From assembly GCA_051453625.1 (NCBI GenBank), contig JBOZIK010000001.1, positions 131,883,090 to 131,947,089 of the forward strand: a stretch of DNA of 64,000 nt, read 5' to 3'. Below the pieces are notes generated by a model. That model was not told the origin of the DNA and made no database searches. It worked only from the letters and a program-made list of their open reading frames with translations. The stretch is from Welwitschia mirabilis. Taxonomy: Eukaryota > Gnetophyta > Gnetopsida > Welwitschiales. This document shows, piece by piece, positions 1-10,900 of this stretch (the first letter of the stretch is position 1; each line of letters starts with the position of its first letter). Both the position numbers and the translations under genes were made by a program.

Positions 1-291
1 GAAGCTACATGGGTTCGAGGTTTAGTGACTGAACTTGATATACCCCAAGACGTGACTGTGGTATTCTGTGATAGCCAGAGTGTTATTCATCTTACTAAGA
101 ATGATATATATCACTCAAGGATCAAACACATTGATGTGACATGTTACTATATTAGAGACATTCTTGCTATAGGAGACATTGTTGTACAGAAGACACATAC
201 TTCACAAAATCGTGCTAACATATTAACCAAATATCTCACCAAAGTAAAGTCCAAACATTGTTTAGACTTAGTGGGCATACGCACCATTTAA
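1..291 (+). CDS. Ty1/copia RNase H, C-terminal end (partial)
   Basis: The frame is open from the first base of the window (reading EATWVRGLVTEL) to a TAA at 289-291, about 96 codons, and continues off the left edge. The peptide is the end of a copia RNase H: it has the FCDSQSVIHLTKN block, the RIKHIDVTCYYIRD block and the closing HCLDLVGI motif. RNase H degrades the RNA strand of the RNA-DNA hybrid during reverse transcription in the virus-like particle. No stop codons interrupt this short piece, so the element may be younger than its neighbours, but the rest of pol is outside the window. A putative LTR begins 39 bases downstream. Confidence 0.9.
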   Translation, partial: EATWVRGLVTELDIPQDVTVVFCDSQSVIHLTKNDIYHSRIKHIDVTCYYIRDILAIGDIVVQKTHTSQNRANILTKYLTKVKSKHCLDLVGIRTI

Positions 292-330
292 AATACTGTC
301 AATGTACCGAATTTGAGCCAAGGTAGAGAT

Positions 331-700
331 TGTTGGGGTGTGTGGCTCAGATTGGGCACACCTCCAGAAATGCTAATGGCAGTGACCATATCGAAAAGAT
401 CACTCACCCATAGTTTTGGCTCCACAAACGTGGCTATAAAATACTGCCTTCCGGGACGTTGCAATTACCTTTTTTCTTGACCTATTACCTGGTGTCAATA
501 CTCGTCAGTCCACCTCCCACAGACTTTATCTTAGAGTATGGATTCAAATTAGCGGAGTTGTCCTAAGTTGAAGCTTTGACCTAATGCCACTTCTCATAGA
601 ACCATTATAAGAGTAGCATTTAAAATAAAAACATAATTATTCTTGTGGCTAGAGCGGTTACAGAGGAAGGTCTTATGCCTTAAAGGTAATTAAATAATAA
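331..700 (+). repeat. Putative 3' LTR of the copia element at the left edge
   Basis: TGTTGGGGTGTGTGG starts at 331, directly after a purine-rich AAGGTAGAGAT that fits a polypurine tract, in the position a 3' LTR should hold after the RNase H stop. CTATAAAAT at 435-443 is a plausible LTR TATA box. I could not find a clear CA end with inverted termini, so the right boundary is a guess. The matching 5' LTR would lie outside the window. Confidence 0.5.
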
Positions 701-1080
701 TAACTCCATGGATATTCCTTAGAACACGCAAGCTAGTAAAATTTTAGCTAAAGAAAAGATAAGTAATGTACAATTATGTGGTTTTTTTAATTGAATATGA
801 TTATAAGTTTTATTGGGCTACTAGTTCAAGTTTATCTACTAAATATGTATGATGTTTTGTAAATACTAATTCAGAGATTACTATACTATACTTATCTAGA
901 GGTAAACAAACTTAGTATAGAATTTAGTTAGACAAACTTAGTGTAAAATTTTAAATAGTACACCATTCACATGGAAAGACCAAAGTACATTGATTTTCTA
1001 TCCAATAGGAGAGAAGGATCTTATTACCTACGTAACTTTGCTAATTCAACAAGCACACTTTGTGAATTCTAAGCTTTAAC
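701..1080. other. AT-rich spacer, no gene seen
   Basis: No open frame or recognisable element. There is a small internal echo, ACTTAGTATAGAATTTAGTT and then ACTTAGTGTAAAATTTT, near 910-950. The stretch probably belongs to the internal region of the minus-strand gypsy remnant on its right. Confidence 0.4.
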
Positions 1081-1084
1081 AGAA

Positions 1085-1255
1085 ACTTATGATGGGTTCA
1101 TAATAATTATACCCAGTAAAATCATAATCTAGGCTCTCATATAGAATGTATATAAGGCTTTACAATAACTATGCCTAGTGAAATTGCAACCTGGGTTCTT
1201 ACAATGACTTAATAGCAGTATGCCCAATGAAATGCAACCTAGGCTCTAATACCAA
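1085..1255 (-). repeat. Degenerate tandem repeats and primer-binding site of a minus-strand gypsy element
   Basis: Read on the plus strand, a motif close to ATGCCCAGTGAAATTGCAACCTAGGCTCT occurs about three times, spaced roughly 60 bases apart. Read on the minus strand, the last copy leads into TTTTGGTATTAGAGCCTAGG at about 1235-1254, a one-base variant of the initiator-Met tRNA primer site TGGTATCAGAGC. The site lies against a TGTAAC terminus at 1258. This is the layout expected just inside a 5' LTR, so the element reads leftwards, and its body is lost or replaced by the copia piece within about 1 kb. Confidence 0.5.
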
Positions 1256-1257
1256 AA

Positions 1258-2715
1258 TGTAACATCCTAATTTTTAACCCAAAACTATGAATCTTACTTA
1301 ATGTATCGTCTTTAACATTTTACATCACAACTATGCACTAATTTTTTAAAAAAAAATATTATGCTTAAAATAAAATTTTCAATCTAATACCCAAATGAAA
1401 TTGTAGAGGGGTAATTACAGTAATGATAATAGCATGATGATGAAACAAGTCAATTTAAAATAGTTTCATAGGCTAATAGGGTAGTTACAATGTTTACATA
1501 ACATTCATGAAACATTTGCAATAATGTTACACTTCACATATTACAACTACAACTACATAAATCAAAAATAATAAAATTATCTTAACCTAATAATAGCAAG
1601 CATTTCCCTCTCAATGACAAGAATCCATGCCAATATTCAAACCTGTACAAATAATGTGGTATGAAAAATGTGAAGTAATCATAATTTCTAATATGGTCCA
1701 TGCAATGAAGGACGAAAAGGAAGATGATAAGAACCTAGAGAATATAGCCAAGGCATGAGAGTAAATAATACAAATGAGACACATCCAAATCTAAAATATG
1801 CTAGTATAGAAAATCAAACTTTAGGATCCATAAGCAACATACAATGGTATTCCAAGCCTTAATAGTCTAAGATTGCAATATTCAAGCTCTAGTAATCCAA
1901 GAATGAATCATTCAAGATTGTACAATCTATAAAATCCAAGTATGCACTCTCACAGTCAATAGAATCCAAGAGTGTAATGCCAATAAGTTCAGGATGTGAC
2001 CAAGACCTCATACAAATTCACAAAAATTTGATTGCACACATATCCAGAGGGGACAATTTACTCCCTTTACTCTTTATAGGAATTTATTGGAATTCAATCA
2101 ACACACCTAGAGAGAACAATTTACTCTTTTTACTCTCTGGAGAAATTTTTTAACAATCTAAAATATATCAATTATAGATCAACAATGGAAAGGATCAAGA
2201 TAAAAAACTCCTAAGTAAATATGATGCATGTGTATGATTTACTAATACAACTTACAATATTTAAACAATATGAAAAATAATAAAGAAGTTTTTAAGTGAT
2301 GCAAGCATGATAAAATAGAAAGGCAATGCAAGAAGTTAAGCAAAGAACCATACAAGAAATAGACTTAAATGGTAAAACATACTTATAATTAAATGAAGAT
2401 TCGAGAACTTCTAGAGGTTCCAAGGCTTTAAGGCTTTTCCAAGCTTTAATATTAAGATCACAATATTTGATAGTAAGAGCTCTCTAAAGATATGAAATAC
2501 GAGGAGAAGAAGGTCCTATTATGGTAGAGGATGTAGGATGTGAATAGATGCCATCATAAAAGAGAGTGATAAAGGGGTGGAAGTGGTGATGGTAATGGAA
2601 GTGGTTCATGTGGTAGGAATTCCATAACCCCTAATCATTACCTTGTCTAGCCACTAGGTGCATAATATTTCATCATAATAAATAATAGAGAATTAAAATG
2701 AGCTATCACATAATA
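1258..2715 (-). repeat. Putative 5' LTR of a minus-strand Ty3/gypsy remnant
   Basis: The left end TGTAACATCCTAATTTTTAA is a common plant gypsy LTR terminus, and the tRNA-Met-type primer site abuts it on the left, so the LTR extends to the right. Inside, 2043-2084 and 2107-2148 are a degenerate direct duplication (AGAGGGGACAATTTACTCCC versus AGAGAGAACAATTTACTCTT). The right boundary is not certain; about 2715 is a guess based on where sequence style changes. No second LTR was found for comparison. Confidence 0.4.
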
Positions 2716-5647
2716 ATATTTTTCCATGTAAAATAAGGAAAGAACAACAATTACATTAGGAAAATAATATTAATGCAATCCACTAATTTATGCACTATCG
2801 TAATCATCAACTTATCCACCAACATAATCACTACTTTAACCACTACTTTAGCCATTAACATAGCCACTAATTTTACCACTAAATGTCATAATTACGAAGG
2901 ATTACAACAAAAAAAAAATATTTTGGCTAAAATGAAAGGACTTAAAAGCACAAAATTTTTCATAATATAATTTTATCTCAATAAATACAATAACTACATT
3001 AGCTTGGTGGATTCTATAATAACAAAATTATTTTAATTTAGTTTTTAAGCTAAATATTTAGACATTGAAAATCTAGACGTGATGGTGCCAAAGTTGTTAT
3101 CATCAGACAAAGTAAAACTTCCTTCTCACTTTCTTTTGTATATGACTCTATTGTTAAAGATAAGGAATTTTATGAGTTCAATCCTCTCCATTTTATCCTT
3201 AATGATTGGATAGTTAATTAGTAATTTATAGACCTCTAAGAATAATATTTCTCATCCTATGATAAATTTGTAAAAAGGTTTTTCTTTCTTCCCTTCTTTT
3301 TTTTCTTGTTGTTTTTGTTTTTGGATTACTTTTGTGAGTAAAAAAAAAGAAGTCTTAAGCTTAATCTTATGAGATTTGTTCAACATAAGAATCATGCCAA
3401 AGTTATTTGCAAGTATCTTAAAGAAGTGATAAGTTAATTAAGTAGCATTACTTATAGATAATTAGCTATAATCAAAGATATTTACTTATTGTATAATCTC
3501 ATCCTCCATGCATCTTCTTTGCTGCTCTGGGTATTAACATGTCCTTTCTATTTTATAGAATGTTCTTATTATTTCTTTTCACTATTGTTTTAAGTTTTCA
3601 AATGATAAATACCTGTGAATGTTCTTCTCTTTTTTTATCCATTTGTTTTAGACCATTCTTTTCTAAGTTGTCTAGATCTGCCTTCATTCATGAACTAGTG
3701 AGTTAAGTCTTAGCATCCCCTTTTTTCCCCTAATCCATACCCCTCCTTATAAGATTTCATTCTTTTTATTAGATTTTTCTACTAACCACATCTCATTTTT
3801 TGTGTTATGGATGTATTTTTTCACAACTTCTTTATCTTCTATAGTCTCACTGTAATTTTCTTTGGTTCGAATTCTATGCCTTGGCTATTTTTCATTTTAT
3901 AGCCATTTATTTTCTTTGGCTGATCTTTGTTGGCTTTCAAATGCCCTTTAATTCTCAAAATGAATTGTAGAAAGATACTCTACTACAGTGATTATCTTAT
4001 TAATGAAGTTTTTATTTCTTCATTTTTTTTAAATTTTAATGTTTAATCTAGGACTATATTAAATGTAAATATTTAAGTTAAATTGAGAGAATTGTAAAAC
4101 ATAAAACATTTATTGATTGAGCTCTTTATGAACTATAGTCACTATCATGATTAACATAAACCACATCTTTAATTACACTCAAGATTCCATTAAAGTTTTA
4201 TTGTCAAGATAAACATCCAAAGGTTCAAATCCATGACCTTGTATATAGTGGATAATGTTTAACTAGTTTAATTACTATCATGATTAGCTTTTTTTTTGCT
4301 TTTCTTAATTGAGATATTGACCCACTATTTTACACCATAATATATAACTCCTCCTTCTAATAGATGTGTGTTATTTACCATACCTAACATTTCTTTAAGA
4401 TTAGGTTAACAAATTCACAACCACATTCTTTAGTTTCTTCACTAACTACATAGTTTCTTAGAGAGGCTATTATATTGCTTAATCATTCCATTAACATTTT
4501 ACCATAATTCTCTTTTATTTTATTAAAAATTACATATCTAAATCCATTTCTATAATATTTAATTATTAATAAAATCTTTACCAAAATCCTTTATTATTTT
4601 ATTAGATAAGTCATATGAATGTAGGAATTCATAAAGGTATATAAAAATAAACTAAGCTTAATTAATTGGAAGGAGGAAGGAAGAGAGAACCATTTTGGAC
4701 AAAGTAAAAGTTTAACATAGAATCCATGAATTAAGTATAAGTTTTATTCCCCCTCCTTAAATGTATACTATGTCAAAAATTAAGTTAAGTGTTCTCAATC
4801 TAACTAAAAAATGATCCACTTCAACAATCTTGAATTTTTGGTATCATTTTAAGAAGGTATAGCTAATTTATTGGTTAAAAGGAATATCTAGAGGAAAACA
4901 TGAAATCTAGTTACCTCATAAGAAACTTACATGAACTTAGTAATAGAAAAGTTACAACAAAAAATAAGATTTAAAAGTAAAAATACATAAAACTAACTGA
5001 CTTATTTATATGTTATACATTTGATCATATCAACTTGCCCATTTTAAAGGTTATTAACTTAATATTATCATCATGAGATAAGCCTTTATTCATTTAAGAA
5101 AATAAACTTGAGTAATTTCTCAAATTACGATAAAAATAAAATTTTACAAAAAATCATTATATATCCTTCTAAAATTTTATTTAAAAGTAAAAAAGTTTCA
5201 TTTTTATGGATTAGGGCTTAGCATTTAACTAGCTATAAGAATGTTAGCATGAATATATCTTCTAGTTATTCAATTCATTTAATTAGTTATATGAAAATTT
5301 TATTTAATGAAACATTTAAGTATTAGCAAGTACTTTTATATCATTTTATATGAATAAAAAATATAATAATTTAGTGCTAACTATTAATATAGTATTACAT
5401 TTTCACATAAGTAATGTTTAGTAATTTATTAATTAAAGTATTTGTTTAGGACTAGATTTGTCAATGGGATGTGATTACAATTACTATGTTTTAGTATATT
5501 GAATTAAAGATTATTTAAATCTTTAAATATTAGATTTAAATTTTATAAATTGTTTGATAATTGTTACAACTCCACAAATGGCATCATGAAATATAGCTAA
5601 TGTAATCAATGAATATAGAGCTACTGCGATCAATTGATTGATAATTG
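2716..5647. other. AT-rich intergenic DNA without recognisable genes
   Basis: There are only short chance frames. About 2777-2885 is a low-complexity run of degenerate ACCACTA-type repeats, which produces an apparent 65-codon frame that I do not believe. At about 4205-4275 a minus-strand stretch contains GGTCATGGATTTGAACC, which resembles the B box and T arm of a tRNA and may mark a decayed tRNA-derived SINE. Nothing else is supportable. Confidence 0.4.
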
Positions 5648-5893
5648 TTGATCATTTAAGTTGATTTTAGATTAAGGTAATGTAGATGATTCATCATCTA
5701 TCAAATGTTAACTTCAAACCAAATTGTTAATGCTTCTCTATTAACTGAATTTTTTAATCTTTTGCCTCCTATGAGGGGGGTTAAAAAAATTAGTTAAGAG
5801 AGAAGCATTAACTATTTGATCAATGATTAGCATTAACTATGTAATCAATAACTTATGTTAGCTTTATTCAAGGTTAACTTAAATGATTAATAG
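5648..5893. repeat. Decayed foldback element (MITE-like inverted repeat)
   Basis: The core is an inverted repeat: GTTAATGCTTCTCTATTAACT at 5726-5746 and its near-perfect reverse complement around 5792-5812, with a 20-odd-base loop centred on about 5770. The pairing continues outward: about 70 bases of each arm align without gaps at roughly 60% identity by eye. The outer ends TTGATCATTTAAGTTGAT and ACTTAAATGATTAA are again complementary. Two arms of about 120 bases around a short loop, with no coding capacity, fit an old MITE. No target duplication was recognised. Confidence 0.5.
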
Positions 5894-6590
5894 TAGTTTC
5901 TTTTGACCAATTCTTATACCCTCATCCATAAGGCCATATTGGTGGATATCACTTAGCTAAATGTTAAATATATACATAGTATTTAGTTAAGATAGTGATT
6001 ATAAGACACTAATGAGAGTAATGAAATATCATGAGAATATGTTCAATGTTAATTTTTGAATAATGTATTTCATCTCATAAATATGAATGAGATTGTATAT
6101 TATGAGAATATTTTGGTATCAATAAAATAGTATGAAACAATTTTATTATATTTTACATAGTTGAATAATGACATCCCTTCCATATAGAGTGGTGTATTTG
6201 GATATTAATTTATGAGTGTTGTATTATATGGATGTTCTTTATTTGCATCACAATGTTGTTTTATCCTCTTATATACATTCTTAAATAAATTGAGTGTTAT
6301 GGATACCTTATTATTTTTAACTAAGGAAATTCCTTTGTAAGATGTGGTATATTTTCATAGCTCTAATAACATGACTTACTGCACTATCCATCATTTATAT
6401 TTTATTTGCTGAACTTTCTAGCTCACTAGAATCACCGTCTTATGATATCTTCATTAGCATGTTAATGTATGATCTTGACTTCTTCTCTACCTTTAAAGCA
6501 TACTTTGAAATACATCTCATAATAAAATATTTATTAAGAAAATATTAGAAGTCTATATTTACTCTTCATTTCTATAGAATTATTTCATTA
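5894..6590. other. AT-rich spacer, nothing recognised
   Basis: No frames, repeats or motifs that I can support. The left LTR of the gypsy element begins at the right edge. Confidence 0.4.
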
Positions 6591-7839
6591 TGAACATCTA
6601 GCCTATTAATAAAATGCAAAAATAACATTTATATCAATAAATCTAGGTTCTTTTATCATTATTAACTGATTATGATGATATTTTTATGCATTTTTATGCT
6701 TAACACTATGGAAATCCACTTTTATTAATAATTTTCCTTAACATTATCATTTTGTAGAATATTGTCATCATTTAGAATGTTGTGGTGGAGAATGGAGGTG
6801 TGCCACGAATCTTTGGTAGTAGTGCTAGTTCTAGAAGTATGAATGCTAATTACATTCATCTTTACGATCCTCAGCCTTTCTACTATAAGTAATCTAATTA
6901 GGGCATTTCTAAAACTAGTTAACAGAATATGAATATTTTCTAAGAAAAACCCCTCAATTTAATCCCATGAGTAAATTAAAACCTCATATACTTTGGAAAT
7001 TCTAAAGAATGACCCCATTAGGGCTTGAAAACCCTAATTCATAACCTAATCTTCTCTATAAATAACCTACTTTAGTTCACTTAAGGCATCCTTTATCATA
7101 TTATGACAAGATATTTTTGGACCTTTAATCATAAGTTCTTCTTAAAGCTCCCATTATAGATTTACCAGCTTTCAAGATAGCATGATGTTTCTTAGATTAG
7201 CATGAGCGATTTTTACAGATTATATGCTTTCACCTCTCTACTAATAAAGTATTACATGTTCTTGTCTTAGTTCATTGCTTTGATATCAAGTGGTGATTAC
7301 TCCATACTTATTATGCTTAGGATTGTTTAGGGAATGTTATTACTTTAAGATTTCATCTGTGATTGCTTTTTACACTTTGGTTTCATAACCTAAATCTTTA
7401 TTTAGTGGATCTTGAGAGATCCCTACTTTTTTTGCTTATAATATTCCTACTGTGAAAACTAGAGTAACTTAGAGACATCACCTCCACATCTGTGATAGAT
7501 GGTATTATGCTACTATGCTTAAGAAAAACTACTAGAGTAAAGCTACATGAATTTAATTAAAAACTCTTGCTATCTTTGAATTCATTATGCTAATATTAAA
7601 TCTATGTTCCATTCCTAAATCTGTTATACATTTTAGTCACTTATACTTAATTTTATTATGCTTGATTTATTATACTTACCACATCTATTTCCATAAAATA
7701 ACAACAATGGGAATATATGATAAATGGAAGTCGTGGTGGTAAAATTTGGGTTTATCCACATAATATCCATATTTCTAGGGTGATCTTAAATAATACCATA
7801 CATTAATGATAGATATAAGCATAATTGTATTTTACCACA
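6591..7839 (+). repeat. 5' LTR of gypsy element G2
   Basis: It aligns along its whole length with 14891-16140. Shared anchors include ACATTTATATCAA near the start, ATTATCATTTTGTAGAATATT at about 6743, the CTACTTTAGTT-ACTT-AGGCATCCTTT block at about 7067, and GGATCTTGAGAGA at about 7407. It starts TGAACATC and ends TTTTACCACA, just before the primer site. CTATAAATAA at about 7054 is a possible TATA box. Confidence 0.75.
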
Positions 7840-7847
7840 AATAGTTT

Positions 7848-7866
7848 TTGATGCCATTATTGAGGA
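7848..7866 (+). promoter_or_regulatory. Primer-binding site of G2, mutated only by C-to-T and G-to-A
   Basis: The sequence TTGATGCCATTATTGAGGA sits eight bases after the LTR end. The usual plant Athila-type site is TTGGCGCCGTTGCCGGGGA. All seven differences are C-to-T or G-to-A transitions, most at CpG or CpNpG positions. That is the signature of methylcytosine deamination rather than random drift. Confidence 0.75.
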
Positions 7867-10180
7867 TAATGGCATGGTAACTACACTAGGGCACACAAAC
7901 AAAATTTACATTTCTATATTCCTTTTTAGTTATTTTTCCTTTTTTTTTTTGTTAGTCCTTTAGTTTTTTTTTCACTTTCTTTTCTTTTCTTCTAGTGAGT
8001 AATCCATTATCCAAGTTGTCTCCTAATCAGATTTTTTTATTTTTTCTCTTTCTCACTAGTGAATTAGTGTTAATAGTGCATAGTGCTTAATTGACAAAAC
8101 CTAAACTAGTAAATTATATTTTAAAAAAAAAAATTCCTTATTTTTTTCCTTTTCTTTTTTTCCTTTCTTTTATTAAAATAATTATCTAGAATAGTGTATC
8201 AAAAATTTTTATAGGGGCTGATATTTTATAGGTTTGAAGAAAAAAAACAAGAAAAACAAAAAAAGTTCTTTCTTCTCTCTATCTTTTTTCTTTATCATTT
8301 TTCTATTCTTTCTTATTTTTTGTATCTAAGATGATTTCCTTAGTAGGTACTTGAAGAAAAATTTAAAGAAGGTAATCATCCAAAAAGCTCAAGGAAGAGC
8401 TTTATTGCATGCATTTTTCATCCTTGCATTTTTACTTTGTGCACTACATTACATAGTGGTTTTTTGCATTTTCACATTAGCCTTTCTAGTTAATTATGCC
8501 CAGTCTTTACCTAGTAGTTAGAGGTACTGACCTACCTTCCTAAACTATCAATCATCCTAAGAGCTACATAATCTTTTAAAAAATCTATTTTATGTTAAAT
8601 AGTAAGTTTTCTAGTATCACTAGTGTTGTTAGCCTTTTCAACCATAACTCCTTTAACTTTTGCATGTCAAATTTTTAAGACCTTATTAATCTTTTCACAT
8701 ACTATATGCATCTAGAATTGTAACTTTTACTAACTATTTTCTAATGTTTTATGGAGTATTAATGAACACTTAATAGTAGATTATACCAAATCCCTATTAA
8801 TCTTCAAATGAATCATGAGCTAGATCATGAAAGTAATCCCAGAGAACATTCACATAAGAGACATTAAGAAAACTAAAACAATCCATTAGGTTTTCAATTT
8901 TACTACACTAGAAGCAACATCAATCTCAACTAATCTAGTTTTACATTAAAATAATATCTTTAACCATAATGTTTAGGTACATTTTTATGTATTTTTAAAC
9001 CTCTAATGATGATAAAATTAACTTTAAATAAGTGATTATTTAACTAATTCTACATTTTCATTGTTAAAAATTTAAGGATCCTTACTACACCGTAAAAACA
9101 TTCGAGTGCATACTCTCAATAATCTCTTAAAATAATAACATGATTGATGCACTTAATTTAATTTTATTTCTTTCTTTCCCTCAAAGAGAAAGAAAAACCT
9201 TGACTATACATCTTAAAACCTATTTTTATCATAGCTTGGATGAAAGTTAACCAAGATTTCATTAGGAGATTTTTTTCTAGTCATAGGATTAATTTCATTA
9301 GGTATGAGATAATGAACTTTCAATAAAAAGACATTGAAATCTTCTTCCACACATAATTAAGATTTAAGAATCTACTTCTTAAATTTCCTTAATATGGATT
9401 TGAATAAGGTAGAATCATAGGATTCTTTTATGAAGGACTTTCATTCAACTATAGGCAACTTGTGAAGATGATGTGTAGAGGTAACTCTTTAGACTTAGAA
9501 TTCATAAAGAATTAGATATCATTAAAACCATAGCTGAAATTTCAAAGAATTAAGAGATGCCTAATGAGATAACATGATTGCAAAAACTTATTATATTTAC
9601 TAGCATCTTCAAAATTTTAGATGACCCCAAAATCAACTAAAAGCTGGAAGAACTTTCAAAGAAGATTAAGACTCTTAGGACAAATTGTAAATCCATTATT
9701 TCATCACCTCATTACAACATTTATCTTGCAAACACTTATGAAACTTGAAAATACCTATCCATCCTTATGTTTTAAGATGTATTAAAGAGCAAGTAAATTC
9801 CATGGAACAATAATGGTAAAACTAATGAGTAAACAATCCCTACTTTAATACTTATAATCTTGGATAGTAGAATTAGTTAAATGTTTCATAAATGTAAAAT
9901 AATACTAACCAAAGATCTACTGGGAAACCTAAGAGCACAAATCCTCTATAACTTCCAAATCATTAAAAACTATACTTCATAAGTTCATGGAAGCCCAACA
10001 TTATATTAATACCTCATAATAATAATTCAATTAACAAACTTCTTTCATGTTGCAAAATCTAAAATAAGGTATGCATTAATTAAGCCAAATTACTACATGT
10101 ATCCTTATGTCACTCAACTATTTTAAGAAGGATAAGATTTCTAATATAGATGAGCTTATTATAAGTTGGTGAAAGATTTA
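7867..10180 (+). other. G2 leader and gag region, decayed beyond recognition
   Basis: There is no frame over 60 codons. About 7920-8340 is a T-rich, low-complexity stretch with long T and C/T runs. About 9300-10150 has gag-like composition on the plus strand (many short lysine/asparagine-rich frames) but no motif I can name. The position between primer site and LRSGKE motif makes it gag by context. Confidence 0.4.
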
Positions 10181-10900
10181 TAAATCAAATTTATTCATTT
10201 GAGAAGTGGTAAAGAAATCAATAAGGATGTAAAAGAGCAATAACTATAATAATAAGTTTAACAAAGTGAGCCTAAAAGTGAGAAAGAGGTAGAAAAGAAA
10301 CATAAAGTATAAGAATATGCTTCAACTTATAAACATTCCTACCCTTTCCCTAATAACTTTGAATAAATTAATTGGATAAGAGACAACAAGAAGTACTAGC
10401 AATTCTTAAGGAACTAAAAATCAAAATTCCTCTTTAAAAGCTATCAAGCAAGTACCCTCATATGCCAAATTATTAAAAATATCTATGTACTACTAAAATA
10501 AGGATGAATCTAAAAAGTAAAGCCTTTCTCACCCTATAAACTAGTGTCATTATTTAAAATTCCCAGAATACAAAGATATAGGGTGCTAAACCATAGCCAT
10601 TACAATTGGAAACACACACTTTTAATAAGCCTTATTAGATCTTGAAGCTAATGTTAATATTTTATCTTATTGTATATAAAAGTAATGTGGTCTAAATGAT
10701 CTTAAAAAAATACTAAAATACAATTACAAATGAACAATATATCTTTTAAATCACCCTCAGTATAGTAGAGGATGCAATTGTTCAAGTATAAACTTATTAC
10801 TTTTCCATGGATTTTTAACTTTTAGAGATGAAGAAAAGTAGAATCCATACCATTTCAATCATCTTAGGTAAACCTTTTCTTAATACTTCTAATGCTCTTA
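10181..10900 (+). pseudogene. Gag C-terminus and aspartic protease remnant of G2
   Basis: Around 10190-10235 the plus strand reads IHLRSGKEINKDVKEQ, matching the ITLRSGKEI signature near the end of Athila/Tat gag. Further on come AIKQVPSYAKLLK (about 10440), IAITIGN followed by ALLDLEANVN (about 10590-10660). In the living family this is CTIGN...ALCDLGASVN, where D-L-G is the aspartic protease active site. Here Gly and Ser have become Glu and Asn, and several stops and frameshifts intervene, so no enzyme can be made. A following LNHPQYSRGCN piece matches the usual LADRS-EDV region only loosely. Confidence 0.6.

Noticed and set aside
2773-2970. Thr/Asn/Ile-rich 65-codon frame
   Set aside because: Product of a degenerate ACCACTA-type low-complexity repeat, not a gene.
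4205-4275. tRNA-like segment on the minus strand (GGTCATGGATTTGAACC)
   Set aside because: The B-box match is fair but no acceptor stem or full cloverleaf could be drawn, so it is not reported as a tRNA gene; at most an old SINE.
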